A DNA stretch of 64,000 nt from Gracilaria vermiculophylla. Lineage: Eukaryota > Rhodophyta > Florideophyceae > Gracilariales > Gracilariaceae. The stretch covers positions 651,527 through 715,526 of the forward strand of contig JAHNZQ020000016.1 of the NCBI GenBank assembly GCA_019155205.2. The letters run 5' to 3'. A program made the translations under genes and the position numbers. Below are positions 11,124 to 25,161 of the stretch, piece after piece; position 1 is the first letter of the stretch, and each line of letters begins with the position of its first letter. The notes beneath the pieces were generated by a model. It did no database searches and had not been told where the DNA came from. It saw nothing but the letters and a program-made list of their open reading frames with translations.

Positions 11124-14100
11124 TACATTACAACTTGAGGTCACTTGGATTCGTGTGCAGGAGACTCAGTAATGTAGCACTACAATCACATACAATCTAC
11201 AATTGTCATTTTTTCTCTCAACAGTCATACCCTCTAGCGAGAGATTACTCCTCACTATCACGAGATACAGCTTTCTACAATGGCGGCCGCTGTTTCATGA
11301 ACGTAACTTCACGAAGCTATGCATACTTGTGTTTTAAGGTTTGAATATGAATCTTTTTAGTCTTCTTTTCGAATACCGTCTTTTGGATCACGCACTCTTC
11401 GCAGTAGACACTATGCTCTCGACAAATGAACTCCCAACATAAAGGAATGCACAGCTGTTAAATCGTATTCAAACTGTCTATGCAGCGCTATACTTTTGGT
11501 TGAGCTCTTTCAAATTCAAATTACATGTGCTACAACCGTTGCGTCCCTTGATTTTTTTTTTTTACAATTTAAACATGAATGACAGCGCAATGACGATATG
11601 ATCAAATCTATGAGATCCAAAAAACGGTTTTGTATGAAAAGAGAATGGTACGATATCAAGACGTTCTTTCCAGTACTCCCACTGCTCTCAAAACAGTTAA
11701 AGGGTGCACTTTCTTCTCATTGTTTCAAAAAGAAGAGTTCTTTTTCTTCTTCTGAACACAATGACCGGTACAAACCGCTGCTTTCTCCAATATAGAACTA
11801 CATCACTTGTGTACACTCAATACCCTACAACTTCAGCAGAGCATTTTGCTTTACTTGTCTGCAGTGCGAGAGCAAAACAAAATTGCAAAGAAACAGACTT
11901 GGAAAACTGACATCTGCGTCAAAGATGACAAGTTACTTAACGCGCGTTTTTAGGCATTGATTAAACCCAAGTTCTCGCTTCAGGTCATCCCAGAGAAATT
12001 TTCCTAGAAGCAGCGTTTGAAGACAACCGGCAATATCTTAAAAAGCTTTCATAATCCCACATACGTATCAAATCATACAACAAGATGAAAAATGTGTTTT
12101 TGTTGTAATCCATTGCTTGTCCAGCACTCATTTTGTTATTGCTATGAATCAAGAGTATATTATAATAGTATGCCCGTCTCAATGTAGTCAATCTAATCTA
12201 GTCTACAACAGATGTCAGAGAGCTCCCATTTCTACAAAACAAAAAAGAACCTTTTTCGTCTTCATCAAATCACGGGCTTTCCGAATGAAAAGAATTTATC
12301 ATATACGATCGTGAAGAGTTAAGAACAGAATTTAAAATTTTTCACTCTTGTATTGACCTTTAAAATGATTCACTGTCAAGAAATGGGATAAAAAATAAAT
12401 GTTTCAAGGGACAATCTGTTCATATGGAAAAACATATGCAGGATAAATGTAAGAGTTTGCTTTGGAGAGGGGCACGTGCATCTCGCCTTCACGTGATGTG
12501 CCCGTCTATGAATCGCACAAAAAAGATCGGAGCGACATGAGAACGCAGATGGATCTCCAATGAAGGCCTCCGCGGGATCCGTTTGTGGTCCGTAAAAAAG
12601 CCAAGAATAGTTCTTGGCCTCGAGACCACGAATAATTCTTGGTCTTTTTAGAGAGAGAAAATTTCCTATTACAGCTTTCCTTCAGTTTAGAAATAAGAAG
12701 CTGTAGTCTACAGTAAAGAAGAAGAAGAAGGATCTTTGAAGAGACTTGCTTATTATAACACAACAGATAACGGTCATTTGTCTTTTGTCTATAAAGAATT
12801 ATGAACAATGAAAACAAACAGCATACTGTACGCCTGAATGGAATGTAGACACTTTTCATGTGCCTAAGAAGTCTAAAAGGATCAATGGCAAGACCGGAGC
12901 GGAAGCTTATCTTGTCAACAATATACTCTAGCATCACAGTTTACTTTCACATATCAGTTGCTGAAAGCAAACAATTCATTCTTTGACAGTGTGTCGAAGG
13001 CATGGGGCTGTGAAATATCTCCCGCGGTTATTTCTGATGGATTTCGTATTCTTGACATTGAAGATAGTACTGTATGAGGTGTACAAGGCTTTAAGAGTTC
13101 TTTTTTTGCCGTGTAGAATTTTTAAAATTTAGAAAGATAACTTTAACTCGGCGGTAGTGACTCGTACTTGATTCAGGTGGCTTAATGGATCACTTTTTCA
13201 TGAAAATGTTCAGTAATATATGAAGTATCTTGATCAATCTAAACTGCGCGCCTGAATCTCTGGCCTCATACTTCATTAAGCCAGTGTTGAGGAAACATTT
13301 TCGGTAAAAGTTTTGTCCACTTCCAGAAAAAGCCTAACTGTGTCCATTCTGCCATAATTTAAACCAGAAATACTTCGAAATTAAAAGAATTACAAAAATA
13401 AGCAAATCTGAACACTAAATTTTATGTACTTTAACAGCAGAAAATTAAGCATGCAATCATTTCTAAGCACGATCGTTAAGGTGTTCACTCTCTGTTGTGG
13501 AACGTAGGGCTAACTTGTACCTTGTGCAGAGCGTCTCTGTTCAAGGAACCGCTCTTTCGCCAGAAAGACCAGCTATCTTTCAGGCCACTTCCTGATGATA
13601 TCAAAAACCGATAAATTACGTCGGTCAATCAATTCCGCATTGCCAGTATACTTCATGAACTTGAAATGTGCTGGTTTCCGTTGGAGACGCGGCCACAGGT
13701 CCGTTTCCCTTCCCAAAGCAGGGTAGTCAGGCACATCACGTGAAGGCGGATCGCTTGTGCCCGCCAATGTGTTGGTAGTTCGACAAGAATCATTGGTAAT
13801 AAAGTGAAAGTATCTTCATCGTTCCAGCTACATGAAACGGAACTAGGGGTTGAGAAACTCCATATCTTCGTTGATGCCGATCAATAAGAAAGTGGATACC
13901 ATGTACAAGACAAGATCTGAAGTGCTCTTGTCATTTTTTGCAGTTGTAGATCTCCAACAACATAGGCCTCATTTGAGGTCAATAGTCGTGTAGACACTAG
14001 TCTGCTTTCCATACGAAGTTGTCGTTTCAGATTTGTTGAAAATGGCTCAATCCATAATCTTTGTCTTCACTATGGATGCTCTATTGCTGTGTGAGAACAT

Positions 14101-15118
14101 CATTCAGGTTGCGTACCCACATGCCATTGAACGTTTTGTCGCATTACCGCAAACAGCTCGCAAGATGAGATGAACATGGGAAACGTGAGCCATTCTCGGG
14201 AGAAGTATGTTCACGCTACGGGATTTTTTTCGGATTACATTTTTGTCTGGGAGGTGACAGTATTTAGCACAATCAACACAGCTGCATAGACGTAGCAGAT
14301 GTCGAGGTGCCTTGCAGGCCCCAAGCGTCTCAGAAAATCTATCTGGGCATTCCCTCAGGAAAAAGAGAACAGAGATATTTAGTTGGTCCCGAAGTGGAAG
14401 ATAAGCGTTTTGGTTGCATATTGCTGATGTTCATCGAGCTCCATACAGTTACATGCATGAGAATTTTCATTTTTTAGGAGCACGGAGACATTACTGTTGT
14501 CGACGGCACGATTTCCGGACAACGGGATGGGCAAGCTCTTGATGGTTTGGCGCGCGTTCGTTCTCATCGAGAGAGAAATGGCTACTTGCAGGGAAGATCA
14601 TTTTTGAAACGGGGAATAATTAAGCAAGCTTCTAAATATCAGAGGCGGGGGACATGGGATCAATTGTTTCCAGGTAGGTTCAACTGATTGTAGGATTTAC
14701 TACGCAATTCATTCACAATGAGACCTCTGATGTAATGGCCAAGTTGTATGCACCGTGTCGGACAGCTACCCTTATGAAGGTTAGAAGACATAATTACAAG
14801 CATCCTCTCACTGTGTCACGCGAACGATAATAGTAACTCGATTGAAACACGATTCGTGGTGCTCGGACGTAGCCGAAGGAGCTCACCGTTTCGTAATTAA
14901 CCACACTTTCCCGGACAAGAAACACTCGGGCGATTATCTATTTCCAAGCAGAGTGGTACCGATTCTCATTCTAATTCAATTAATCTGACCATGTAACGCC
15001 GAAATCTTCCCAAGGATTCCACTAGGAACCAAAATGGGTGACAGATGGCTCCAGTGCCTTTCCGATTTCAGGGCAGGCCTCGGGTGGTTCATCTACGATA
15101 ACGGGTTGCTCTCAAACA
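11124..15118. other. Gene-free spacer inside the secreted-family cluster
   Basis: This is about 4 kb of AT-rich sequence between the divergent copies 1 and 2. I find no supported gene: the open frames are short and lack similarity or sensible starts. Small structures include a poly-T run near 11551-11562 and related inverted repeats near 12600-12650 built on CCAAGAAtagTTCTTGG. No transposon protein fragment was recognised. It is several times longer than the other divergent spacers in this arm apart from the one at 17.4-19.2 kb. Confidence 0.4.
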
Positions 15119-15127
15119 GTATAAAAG
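15119..15127 (+). promoter_or_regulatory. TATA box of secreted-family copy 2
   Basis: The sequence around these bases reads GTATAAAAGG, about 130 bases upstream of the ATG at 15252. It nearly matches the element upstream of copy 1. Confidence 0.6.
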
Positions 15128-15251
15128 GTTCGCAAGCCCATCCTGAATTCAAGTTCGTACTCTCAACCGCAACCACAATCACATCTCGCTTTTTGAGAAC
15201 TCCTGTGTCGATCCTACCACATTCTTCCAAAAGCTAGTGTTTACTGTCAGC

Positions 15252-16139
15252 ATGCGATCTCTGCTTGTTGTTGCCGTCGTTTGTGCTCTGTATCAGACTA
15301 TCCTCGGAGATTTTGGACCATGCAGATATGATGATGATCGCTGCAGTTGCAAGATTGGAGAGCCAAACCAAGGAACGTGTTGGGACAAGCTGACCAATTC
15401 ACCCGGGCAGTGCTCCAAAAGATTTTGCCGAGCAGGGTGGACATGCGCTTGTGGCGGACGTACTCATGTCTGTTACCGCTCGCTGAAAGCGATTACTACT
15501 TTGAAGAATGCTGCCGATATTACCAAGAGCATTGCCGACTGCGTAACAACTACCTTTCCTCTCGTGGCTGGTCGAGAGATTTCCCTGGGGACGATCCGCT
15601 TCCACTTCTCGCGAGCTGGAACTCTTGCGAACGATTGTACACAGGTGGCATGGTGGCACAACGGGGATCTTCTGGGCAATAGAAAGATCCTTGCTACGAT
15701 GACGAATACGGTGGTTGATGAGGAGTTGAGAAAAAGAGAGCGACATTCTCTTTTGGAGCTCCGCCCTGGAGACTTGATAGCCTTTCGGTTCAGGGAAGCT
15801 TCATACTATTGCTACAAGCATTTCACTGAAATGGTTATCAATGGAACATCTGTGAATTCAGAGACGCTTGGCTTTAAGACTTTTTATGCCCGTGAGTATT
15901 CTGAGAACTGGTTCATGCCCTCGTATACACTTAACGTCGGCAACACTGCCGCCGATGAGAGCGAACCCGATCTCAGAAAATTCCTTCCACTTCGTTCCAA
16001 GAAGCTTACTTCTGATATATCTGTTGTTCCTGGTAATGACTATTGGGAACCACGTGATGATAGTAATGCCGACAACAAACGATCGAACTGGTATTTTAGG
16101 ATTCAAGTGCCAGACGAGATACCAACTTTGACATTATAA
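15252..16139 (+). CDS. Secreted cysteine-rich protein, unrecognised family, copy 2
   Basis: This is a 295-residue intronless gene. The ATG at 15252 was chosen because a clean signal peptide starts there (MRSLLVVAVVCALYQTILG, cleavage near 19). The cysteine module spans about 24-77: CRYDDDRCSCKIGEPNQG, then CSKRFCRAGWTCAC. The C-terminal domain contains CTQVAWWHNGDLLG, LRPGDLIAFRFREASYYCY, a NGT sequon, ARxYSENWF, VPGNDYWEP and a NWYFRIQV end. It is closer to copy 1 than to copy 3 by the shared WWHNG, SENWF and VPG-DYW motifs. It has no intron where copies 1 and 3 have theirs, so it has either lost introns or arisen from a processed transcript. It is convergent with copy 3 (287 bases between stops). 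Function is unknown. Confidence 0.88.
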   Translation: MRSLLVVAVVCALYQTILGDFGPCRYDDDRCSCKIGEPNQGTCWDKLTNSPGQCSKRFCRAGWTCACGGRTHVCYRSLKAITTLKNAADITKSIADCVTTTFPLVAGREISLGTIRFHFSRAGTLANDCTQVAWWHNGDLLGNRKILATMTNTVVDEELRKRERHSLLELRPGDLIAFRFREASYYCYKHFTEMVINGTSVNSETLGFKTFYAREYSENWFMPSYTLNVGNTAADESEPDLRKFLPLRSKKLTSDISVVPGNDYWEPRDDSNADNKRSNWYFRIQVPDEIPTLTL

Positions 16140-16426
16140 GCAAACAAGCAGTGAATTACCTACAAGAAACAATGTAGTCTTCGATAGTATGATGAGACTT
16201 CGTTGATCGCACCCTCTTTCTGTATCTACCGATGATAATATCGCGGATATCATCTGAGATAAACATCAGAACGCGAAATGCATGACAAGTTTTTGAAAGA
16301 ATTAGTGTTCCAGTTTATTAGACTGGGTAATACATCCTTTCATTATCAGTAAATCAAAAGTCATGTCAATAATTATCAGGTAATACCAAAGTATAGTACA
16401 TGCTCGCACGTACGCTAGGGGTGCAC

Positions 16427-17404
16427 TTATAGCACTTTGATCCGCCAGTAGGTGTTAGTGAGATCCGTGTTTGACACACCGAAAGTGTCAGTGAAGTCAG
16501 TCGTGACTGGTGACCTCCAATTGCTGCCTTCGACAAAGTCAGGAGAAAACCAGTCATCCTCGAAAATGTTGGAAAAGCGATGAGTCACAGCCGAAGTATC
16601 AGTCGTATCCAACTCAGTCCCATTGATGCTGAGCTGGGAAATGCCATTGTAGCAAGAATACGGAGCATTTCTCCATCGGAAGCCTGAAATTGTCGTGACG
16701 CAACAAGAGGTTTCAAGAGGGTTAGTATGTGCTGTTCATGTCGACGGAACGGAGGGGCTCTGAAATTGTGGACGTCGCGCTAGACTTACCAATCACTGAT
16801 CCACGGCGAAGAGGGAGATTGTTCCAATCACTCAGAGAATCCTTAACTGCTTGAAGATTTGCTGCTGTAACCGTTGTGGGATCGTTAAAGTTGTTCTGAA
16901 GGACACCATCCAGCCACCAGGCGAAGACCTGGCAATCTTGAGCCAACAAACCATTATCAGAGAACTGGGGATGGAAGAATCCAAGCTGAAAGCCTGCGCT
17001 GGTGATCGTCCTTTGAGGTGTGAGTTCGCAGGGGACATTTGAAGTAAGTTCGAAATCATTGAGGTCGGTAAGAGTGAAAACATTAACATTGGCCTGAGTA
17101 CAAAAGAAGTCGCCAACGCAATCGCAAGTCCACCCAGCATCACATGCGCGTTTTGCACACAAATCAGTCCCATCGGCTGCGGCGCCAGTTCTCTCATAGC
17201 TGTGCAAAGAAGAATTTGCGATACGTTAGTAAACTATATTGGATTTTGGCAAAGCAGAAAACGTTGCGCTGTCTGAACTTACCATGACCCCTGAGTGGAT
17301 CCAAAGGAACATGAACACATTGTTTCGTTGAAAAGACATTCTTGACCGGAGACAGAAATGGTGACCATGGCGAAGAAGATTAATCCAGCAAACATCTTGT
17401 ACAT
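16427..17404 (-). CDS. Secreted cysteine-rich protein, unrecognised family, copy 3
   Basis: This is a three-exon gene: 17404-17283, 17199-16790 and 16683-16427. Both introns start GTAAGT and end in CAG, with lengths of 83 and 106 bases. Splicing gives 262 residues in one frame. A signal peptide (MYKMFAGLIFFAMVTISVSG) precedes the cysteine module: NETMCSCSFGSTQGSC and CAKRACDAGWTCDC. The C-terminal domain keeps the family plan in divergent form: DCQVFAWWLDGVL, LRRGSVIGFRWRNAPYSCY, a NGT sequon, EDDWF and a TYWRIKVL end. It lacks the VPG-DYW block of the other copies. Both intron positions differ from that of copy 1. An alternative ATG lies three codons in (17395). Function is unknown. Confidence 0.82.
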
Positions 17405-20341
<2,937 letters not shown>

Positions 20342-20578
20342 GATGCGCTGTTCTTGAAGGGCGATAAAGAGTTCTGCTCTCGTCTCGGTAATGAAGAGCT
20401 GTTCGTTCTTGTTTCTTGCTGTCTTATTCTCTTGATCTTTTCTCCTTCATTCTGTGCTGGCCAATAATATCTTTGTCTTCCTAGTCGGTAACGCGCACTA
20501 TTTTGAAGGAAGGCAATAACTTCGCGCGATTCAACGAAAAAAGAGCATCGCGACTTCTTAATCCCACCAAGTTTACCA

Positions 20579-22906
20579 TCAATCATTTTCATTCAGCTCG
20601 ATAGAGTACACTCTCACTGAACAGTCTTCGCTTGCAATAGCTGTTTGTATTGTTTTCTTATCTGCGATTTTTCCTTCCAGTGGTCGCCAGCGTATTCGAT
20701 TCACACGGCTTCCGCACCTTACATTGCTCCCCAAACTACCTAAAGAGCTAAATCGCACATTCAGTGACTTGTCCCATGAAGCAATCTGGAATTGAAAAGA
20801 ACCATTGTCGAACCCAGATGCGAGAAGATGTCTTTGGTCGTTCGAAGAAAAGCGTAGCGAGTCTAGTGTTGTAACCCCACTAGGATACTTTTGTTTCATC
20901 AGTTCAACTCCAATATTTCCATTTTCATTCGCTGTACTAAACATCCGCATGCACTTGTCACGGCCACCAGTCACAACAATCTCGCCATCGGAAATCCATG
21001 AACAACAATATACTTCTCTCGTATGAGCTCCTTTTCTGTGCAGCTTCAGTCGAAAACCAAATCTATTGGTGGGGTTATCTCTCTTAAAAACAGAAATTGA
21101 TCTGTCTCGTGAAACAGATACCAAATGATTGCCATCAGCTGTGAATCTTAGTTCGTTTATGGTAAGCTCGTGCACTAGCAACCTGGCGCACTCTGCTCCA
21201 GAATTAACATCCCACAAAAGGATGATAGCATCTTTCTGTGCCTGTGATCGGCAGGCCGAAGCAATTACACCACTTTGAAAATGAACTGCAACAGCGGAAA
21301 TCTCATTTCCATGACCGTACATCTTCATTTTCTCTGGCCACAGGCGAGATTGTTTCAAATCCTCTTCCAGGGGGGCTCCAGATCTTGCTTTACGAACACC
21401 AAAGGTCGACACAATCATATCATTTGCACCATTCGTATTATCTGTTGCTTCATCAGCGAATATGGCTTTGTTTGAAAGCCCAAGTTGAGGCATTGTTGCC
21501 GATAATGGCTTTTTCCCCTCATGAGCAACAGGTGCTCCGGGAAGTCGGAAGGAAGACGGAGCTTCGAATAATCTCAGCATGCGTTCTTCAGCTCCGGAGA
21601 CATACCGCGTTCCTTCTTTATCACAAAATGAAAGAGTAAATATGGAGTGGCCATGGACTTGCGGTCTTGCCCATTCGACAAAAGAACCTTCACGCTCAGC
21701 ATACACCCTTGCAGTCTTGTCAGCACTACATGACAGAAGGAACGATCCATTTGGTGCCCAAGCCAAATCTGTAACTTTGTCAAAGTGGCCGGTCGGTGCT
21801 GGATGGGCAAAGTACTCGTACGGTGAACTGTCAGATGTGTTCAAAATTTCCCACCTGTGCAATGCGCCAGAAAAGTTGTGCGCTAAAATGGAACGGACAC
21901 CATGTACTGGAAACTCAGCTCCGAAGAATCCGAGAGCGTGAGCAGATTGCCCTCCCATGAGTCCGAAACGCGCTACGCACACAGCATCAGATTGAGATAG
22001 TTTCCAAACAGCAACGGTGCAGTCCATTGACGATGTAAGAATGTGCGGTTCGTCAACCGCCTTGGCGAAGGTCACGCTATGGACTGCAGCTGTATGTTCA
22101 TCGAGCGATGCAATTGCCGTCAGACAAAGACTGCTGTTGAAAGCATTGACGGTGATTGTCGGAGAAGGCAAAAACGAGTCTGATTCAGGTTTTGATGCGT
22201 CACATGCTACACTCCATACGCGTGCCGTGGAGTCCTTGGATGCACTTGCAAGATAGAAACCCGATGTGGTTTTAGAAAATGCCACACCACGTATCCAATC
22301 CCTGTGTCCATCGAGAAACGTCAAGAAAGATAAAGAAATTGTTCTGTCGATGTTGGCACTGTACAACTGGATACGCGGATCTGTACCGCCCACAGCTATT
22401 ATAAAGTCTTTGGAGGTCAGAGAACAAATCGCGATGCACTCGGGAAGAGTTTCTCTACCCAAAGGATTTGTAACCATAGGAATAGAAGACACCGTCGTGA
22501 ATTTGGCACCCTCGAATAACAATGAGCACAACAAGCCATCAGATCCAATACTCACCGTGAATGTTTTGTCCCCGATGGAGACAGAGTCAATCGCGACACA
22601 CGATGAACCATGTGTTATCGGTGTGCTTTTTATGTCCCAATCGTCGTTATCACGCACTGCAACAGACACAGCTCCATTTGATGACCCTGCGTATAAATGA
22701 ATATCAGAGTTGACCGCAACAAACTTGAGCGATGTTACGGATGATTCATGCATGGGCAATACAGATGACACCGAAAAAGATGGAATGTCGAGAATGACGG
22801 CATTACTTGAGGATGCGTAGGCTGCGATATTGTGCGCCTGAAGCGAAGTTAGCACCCCTGTCTTTCGATTGCACGCCGCCGCGGCGAAGTTGAGTTTTGG
22901 CTTCAT
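20579..22906 (-). CDS. ELP2: Elongator complex protein 2 (WD40)
   Basis: This is a 775-residue protein, starting at the ATG at 22906. It is a WD40 scaffold of two propellers, the usual Elp2 length and plan, and a subunit of Elongator, which modifies wobble uridines of tRNAs. Recognisable repeats include HRDWIRGVAFSKTTSGFYLASASKDSTARVW, which I cite only as a repeat near residue 205, and blades near 295, 390 and 430. The family signature MYGHGNEISAVA near 535 is followed by a LASAC-like segment (VIASACRSQAQKDA), the AIILLWD strand and VSVSRDRSISVFKR. It is divergent from the sterol dehydrogenase gene across about 1 kb. It is intronless as far as I can see. Confidence 0.93.
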   Translation of the reverse strand: MKPKLNFAAAACNRKTGVLTSLQAHNIAAYASSSNAVILDIPSFSVSSVLPMHESSVTSLKFVAVNSDIHLYAGSSNGAVSVAVRDNDDWDIKSTPITHGSSCVAIDSVSIGDKTFTVSIGSDGLLCSLLFEGAKFTTVSSIPMVTNPLGRETLPECIAICSLTSKDFIIAVGGTDPRIQLYSANIDRTISLSFLTFLDGHRDWIRGVAFSKTTSGFYLASASKDSTARVWSVACDASKPESDSFLPSPTITVNAFNSSLCLTAIASLDEHTAAVHSVTFAKAVDEPHILTSSMDCTVAVWKLSQSDAVCVARFGLMGGQSAHALGFFGAEFPVHGVRSILAHNFSGALHRWEILNTSDSSPYEYFAHPAPTGHFDKVTDLAWAPNGSFLLSCSADKTARVYAEREGSFVEWARPQVHGHSIFTLSFCDKEGTRYVSGAEERMLRLFEAPSSFRLPGAPVAHEGKKPLSATMPQLGLSNKAIFADEATDNTNGANDMIVSTFGVRKARSGAPLEEDLKQSRLWPEKMKMYGHGNEISAVAVHFQSGVIASACRSQAQKDAIILLWDVNSGAECARLLVHELTINELRFTADGNHLVSVSRDRSISVFKRDNPTNRFGFRLKLHRKGAHTREVYCCSWISDGEIVVTGGRDKCMRMFSTANENGNIGVELMKQKYPSGVTTLDSLRFSSNDQRHLLASGFDNGSFQFQIASWDKSLNVRFSSLGSLGSNVRCGSRVNRIRWRPLEGKIADKKTIQTAIASEDCSVRVYSIELNEND

Positions 22907-23905
22907 CCGGCTTTGAAATGCTCTGCTATTTCCGCTGCTTTTCAATCTTCAGGGGCCTCAGAAAAGCAGAAAGTCACTCACAGATTCTCCTTGATCGGTT
23001 CAGACAAGTAACGGAGAAATTCCTTTTTCGTACGACTTATACAAAAAGAATCGTATTGAATCGAGGTTCACGAGTGAAATGGACAAAAGATCTGATTCCG
23101 CCCTTTACGTAATTAAAGTCAAAGTTTCGTTGAGGTCCCGAACGCTCTGCTTCAAAAGCTTGAGTATTCTCTTAGCATGCTTTCGTGGTCTCCTTGGTAC
23201 ATTTAATCCACATGGGTTGCCGAGGCGAGTCCAAGCAGCGAACTCACTCGCAAAAGCTGAACACTGAATTCTGCATCAAAGTACGCGACCAAAGAAGCGG
23301 ATCAATTTATTTTTCAATACGCCCCTCTGGCAATTTCTCCCACAGCAAAAATGAGGGCCAAGAATTCTTGCACTTGCCTGAGGCCCATGGGTTTAAAAAG
23401 GGTAGGGCGTAGTGAGATCTACCTTACGACGGGTACAGTAGATACAGTAGATGCGCTTCGTGAAGTAAATCAGCTGTCCTCCAATACGAAGTGCGCTACT
23501 CTCCACTTGCGAGCAGTCATTGATGCGCCTCTGCGCTCCATAAATACAGACCATCAGTCGATAGTGCTTCAACGCGGAATTGAAAGCCTCTCGCATCTAT
23601 TCGTCAGCAGCGGTTCCAACCTCTGTTCTTCACAGCACTCATCTTTCGTTTTCGAAGCAGCACAATCACGCCTTTCACCAATCTGCTTCACCCAGAGCTC
23701 GACCTCTCATTGATACACACTGCATCAAGAGCGCTTTCTTGCCGCTAAACGAAGAGGACCTTGTACTTTTGCTGCAACATTTGACTTGGATTCGCTGTTG
23801 CTGTTACATTGCATCAAGAGATACCCTGGGCGCCACACATTACTATCGAAGAAATCCTTGAGCTCCGGCGTGGACTCGGCTTGTGTCAACCTGCACATCT
23901 TCGCA
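22907..23905. promoter_or_regulatory. Divergent spacer, ELP2 / sterol dehydrogenase
   Basis: These 999 bases lie between two divergent ATGs. Several open frames occur but none looks like a protein. Both promoters are expected here. Confidence 0.35.
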
Positions 23906-24958
23906 ATGGTTCGATGCCTAGTGACAGGGGGGTCTGGATTTCTGGGTCGTCATCTCATCGATGTTTTGATAGCAAAGAAAGATCCAGACATGCAGATTGT
24001 TGTGTTTGACATCCGACCTTACGAGCATCACGAGCCAGTTGTTGGGGTCCCGATCGAGAGTGCTGTAGGCACAATCACTCAGCTTGGTGATGTGATAAAG
24101 GTTTGTTGCGACATTGATGTTGTGTTTCATTGTGCGACGGCAAACCCACTGGACAATCAGAACGAATCTTTGATGTGGGCCGTGAATGTGGAGGGAGTAA
24201 AGAATCTGATTGAAGCCTGTAAACAATGCAAAGTACCGAAATTGGTATATGTTTCTTCCGCAAGCGTCGTCTATGACGGATCCCCGATGAATGGTGTTGA
24301 TGAAACTATGCCATATCCATCGAAATTTACCGACTACTATTCAATGACAAAAGCGAAAGCAGAGCAATTGATTCTTCAAGCAAATCGAAGCTCGCTTCTA
24401 ACTTGTGCCCTGAGGCCAAGCAGCATTTTTGGTGAACGTGATCCTGCCTATGTGCCGGCTTTAATAGAAAGCGGCAAGAAAGGAAAGACCAAGTACGTGA
24501 TTGGGAATGGAAAAACAAGATGGGAATTTACGTACGTGGGAAATGTTGCGGAAGCTTGCATACAAGCTGCGGAGCATCTTACGACAGACTCCCCTCTGGG
24601 AGGCAATGCATACTTCATTACGAATGACGAAACATTTCCGTTCTGGGATCACGCTGGACTCATTCTGGACGGCTTAGGATATCCGAAACCTTCGGTGCAT
24701 ATACCAATGGTCTTGTGCTACGTGATTGCTGCTATCCTCGAAATAGTGTTATTAGTTCTTTCTCCTTTCTACAAGCCGAACAAACCACCAATTTTCACTC
24801 GTCAGAAAGTTAGGCTACTTACAACGAATAGGGTGATCTCTTGTGACAAAGCGAAAAAACATTTTGGATACAAGCCTTCTGTTTCGTTGAAAGAGGGGAC
24901 TCGAAGGACTATCGAATATTTCAAGAACCAGTCACAATCAAGAACCAAGCCGTACTAA
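23906..24958 (+). CDS. ERG26: 3-beta-HSD family, sterol-4-alpha-carboxylate 3-dehydrogenase type
   Basis: This is a 350-residue short-chain dehydrogenase of the extended type. I chose the ATG at 23906 because the Rossmann motif follows at once: MVRCLVTGGSGFLGRHLID. Other family marks are the DVVFHCAT strand near 75, YVSSASVVYDG near 115, and the catalytic pair in DYYSMTKAKAE near 147-151 (Tyr-x3-Lys). A hydrophobic segment, VLCYVIAAILEIVLLVLSPFY, lies near 270-290 and would anchor it in the ER membrane. These enzymes oxidise and decarboxylate 4-carboxy sterols during C4 demethylation (ERG26/NSDHL). There is no C-terminal reticulon domain as in land plants. A more general 3-beta-hydroxysteroid dehydrogenase is possible. 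Confidence 0.85.
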   Translation: MVRCLVTGGSGFLGRHLIDVLIAKKDPDMQIVVFDIRPYEHHEPVVGVPIESAVGTITQLGDVIKVCCDIDVVFHCATANPLDNQNESLMWAVNVEGVKNLIEACKQCKVPKLVYVSSASVVYDGSPMNGVDETMPYPSKFTDYYSMTKAKAEQLILQANRSSLLTCALRPSSIFGERDPAYVPALIESGKKGKTKYVIGNGKTRWEFTYVGNVAEACIQAAEHLTTDSPLGGNAYFITNDETFPFWDHAGLILDGLGYPKPSVHIPMVLCYVIAAILEIVLLVLSPFYKPNKPPIFTRQKVRLLTTNRVISCDKAKKHFGYKPSVSLKEGTRRTIEYFKNQSQSRTKPY

Positions 24959-25161
24959 TTGTTGGTTCCCAAATATCAAATAGACACTGGTGGTTTGTCT
25001 GTTACTTATGAGTTATCGTAACATCATGCACAAACTTTCAGTTTTGAGGGGATGCGGCCTATACGTTATCCATAAAGTCATCGACTTTGACTTGGACTCA
25101 GTCAAATCTGGGGCACAGGTGTGTCTAGATCAAGATGTTTTTACCCTACGCTGAAAGCAAC

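Noticed and set aside
12506..12937. 143-codon minus-strand frame in the spacer between secreted copies 1 and 2
   Set aside because: No similarity, unusual composition for this genome, and it includes the inverted-repeat structures; most likely chance.
23351..23713. 120-codon plus-strand frame upstream of the sterol dehydrogenase
   Set aside because: Low-information Ser/His/Arg composition, no motif; it lies in the expected promoter and 5' UTR region.
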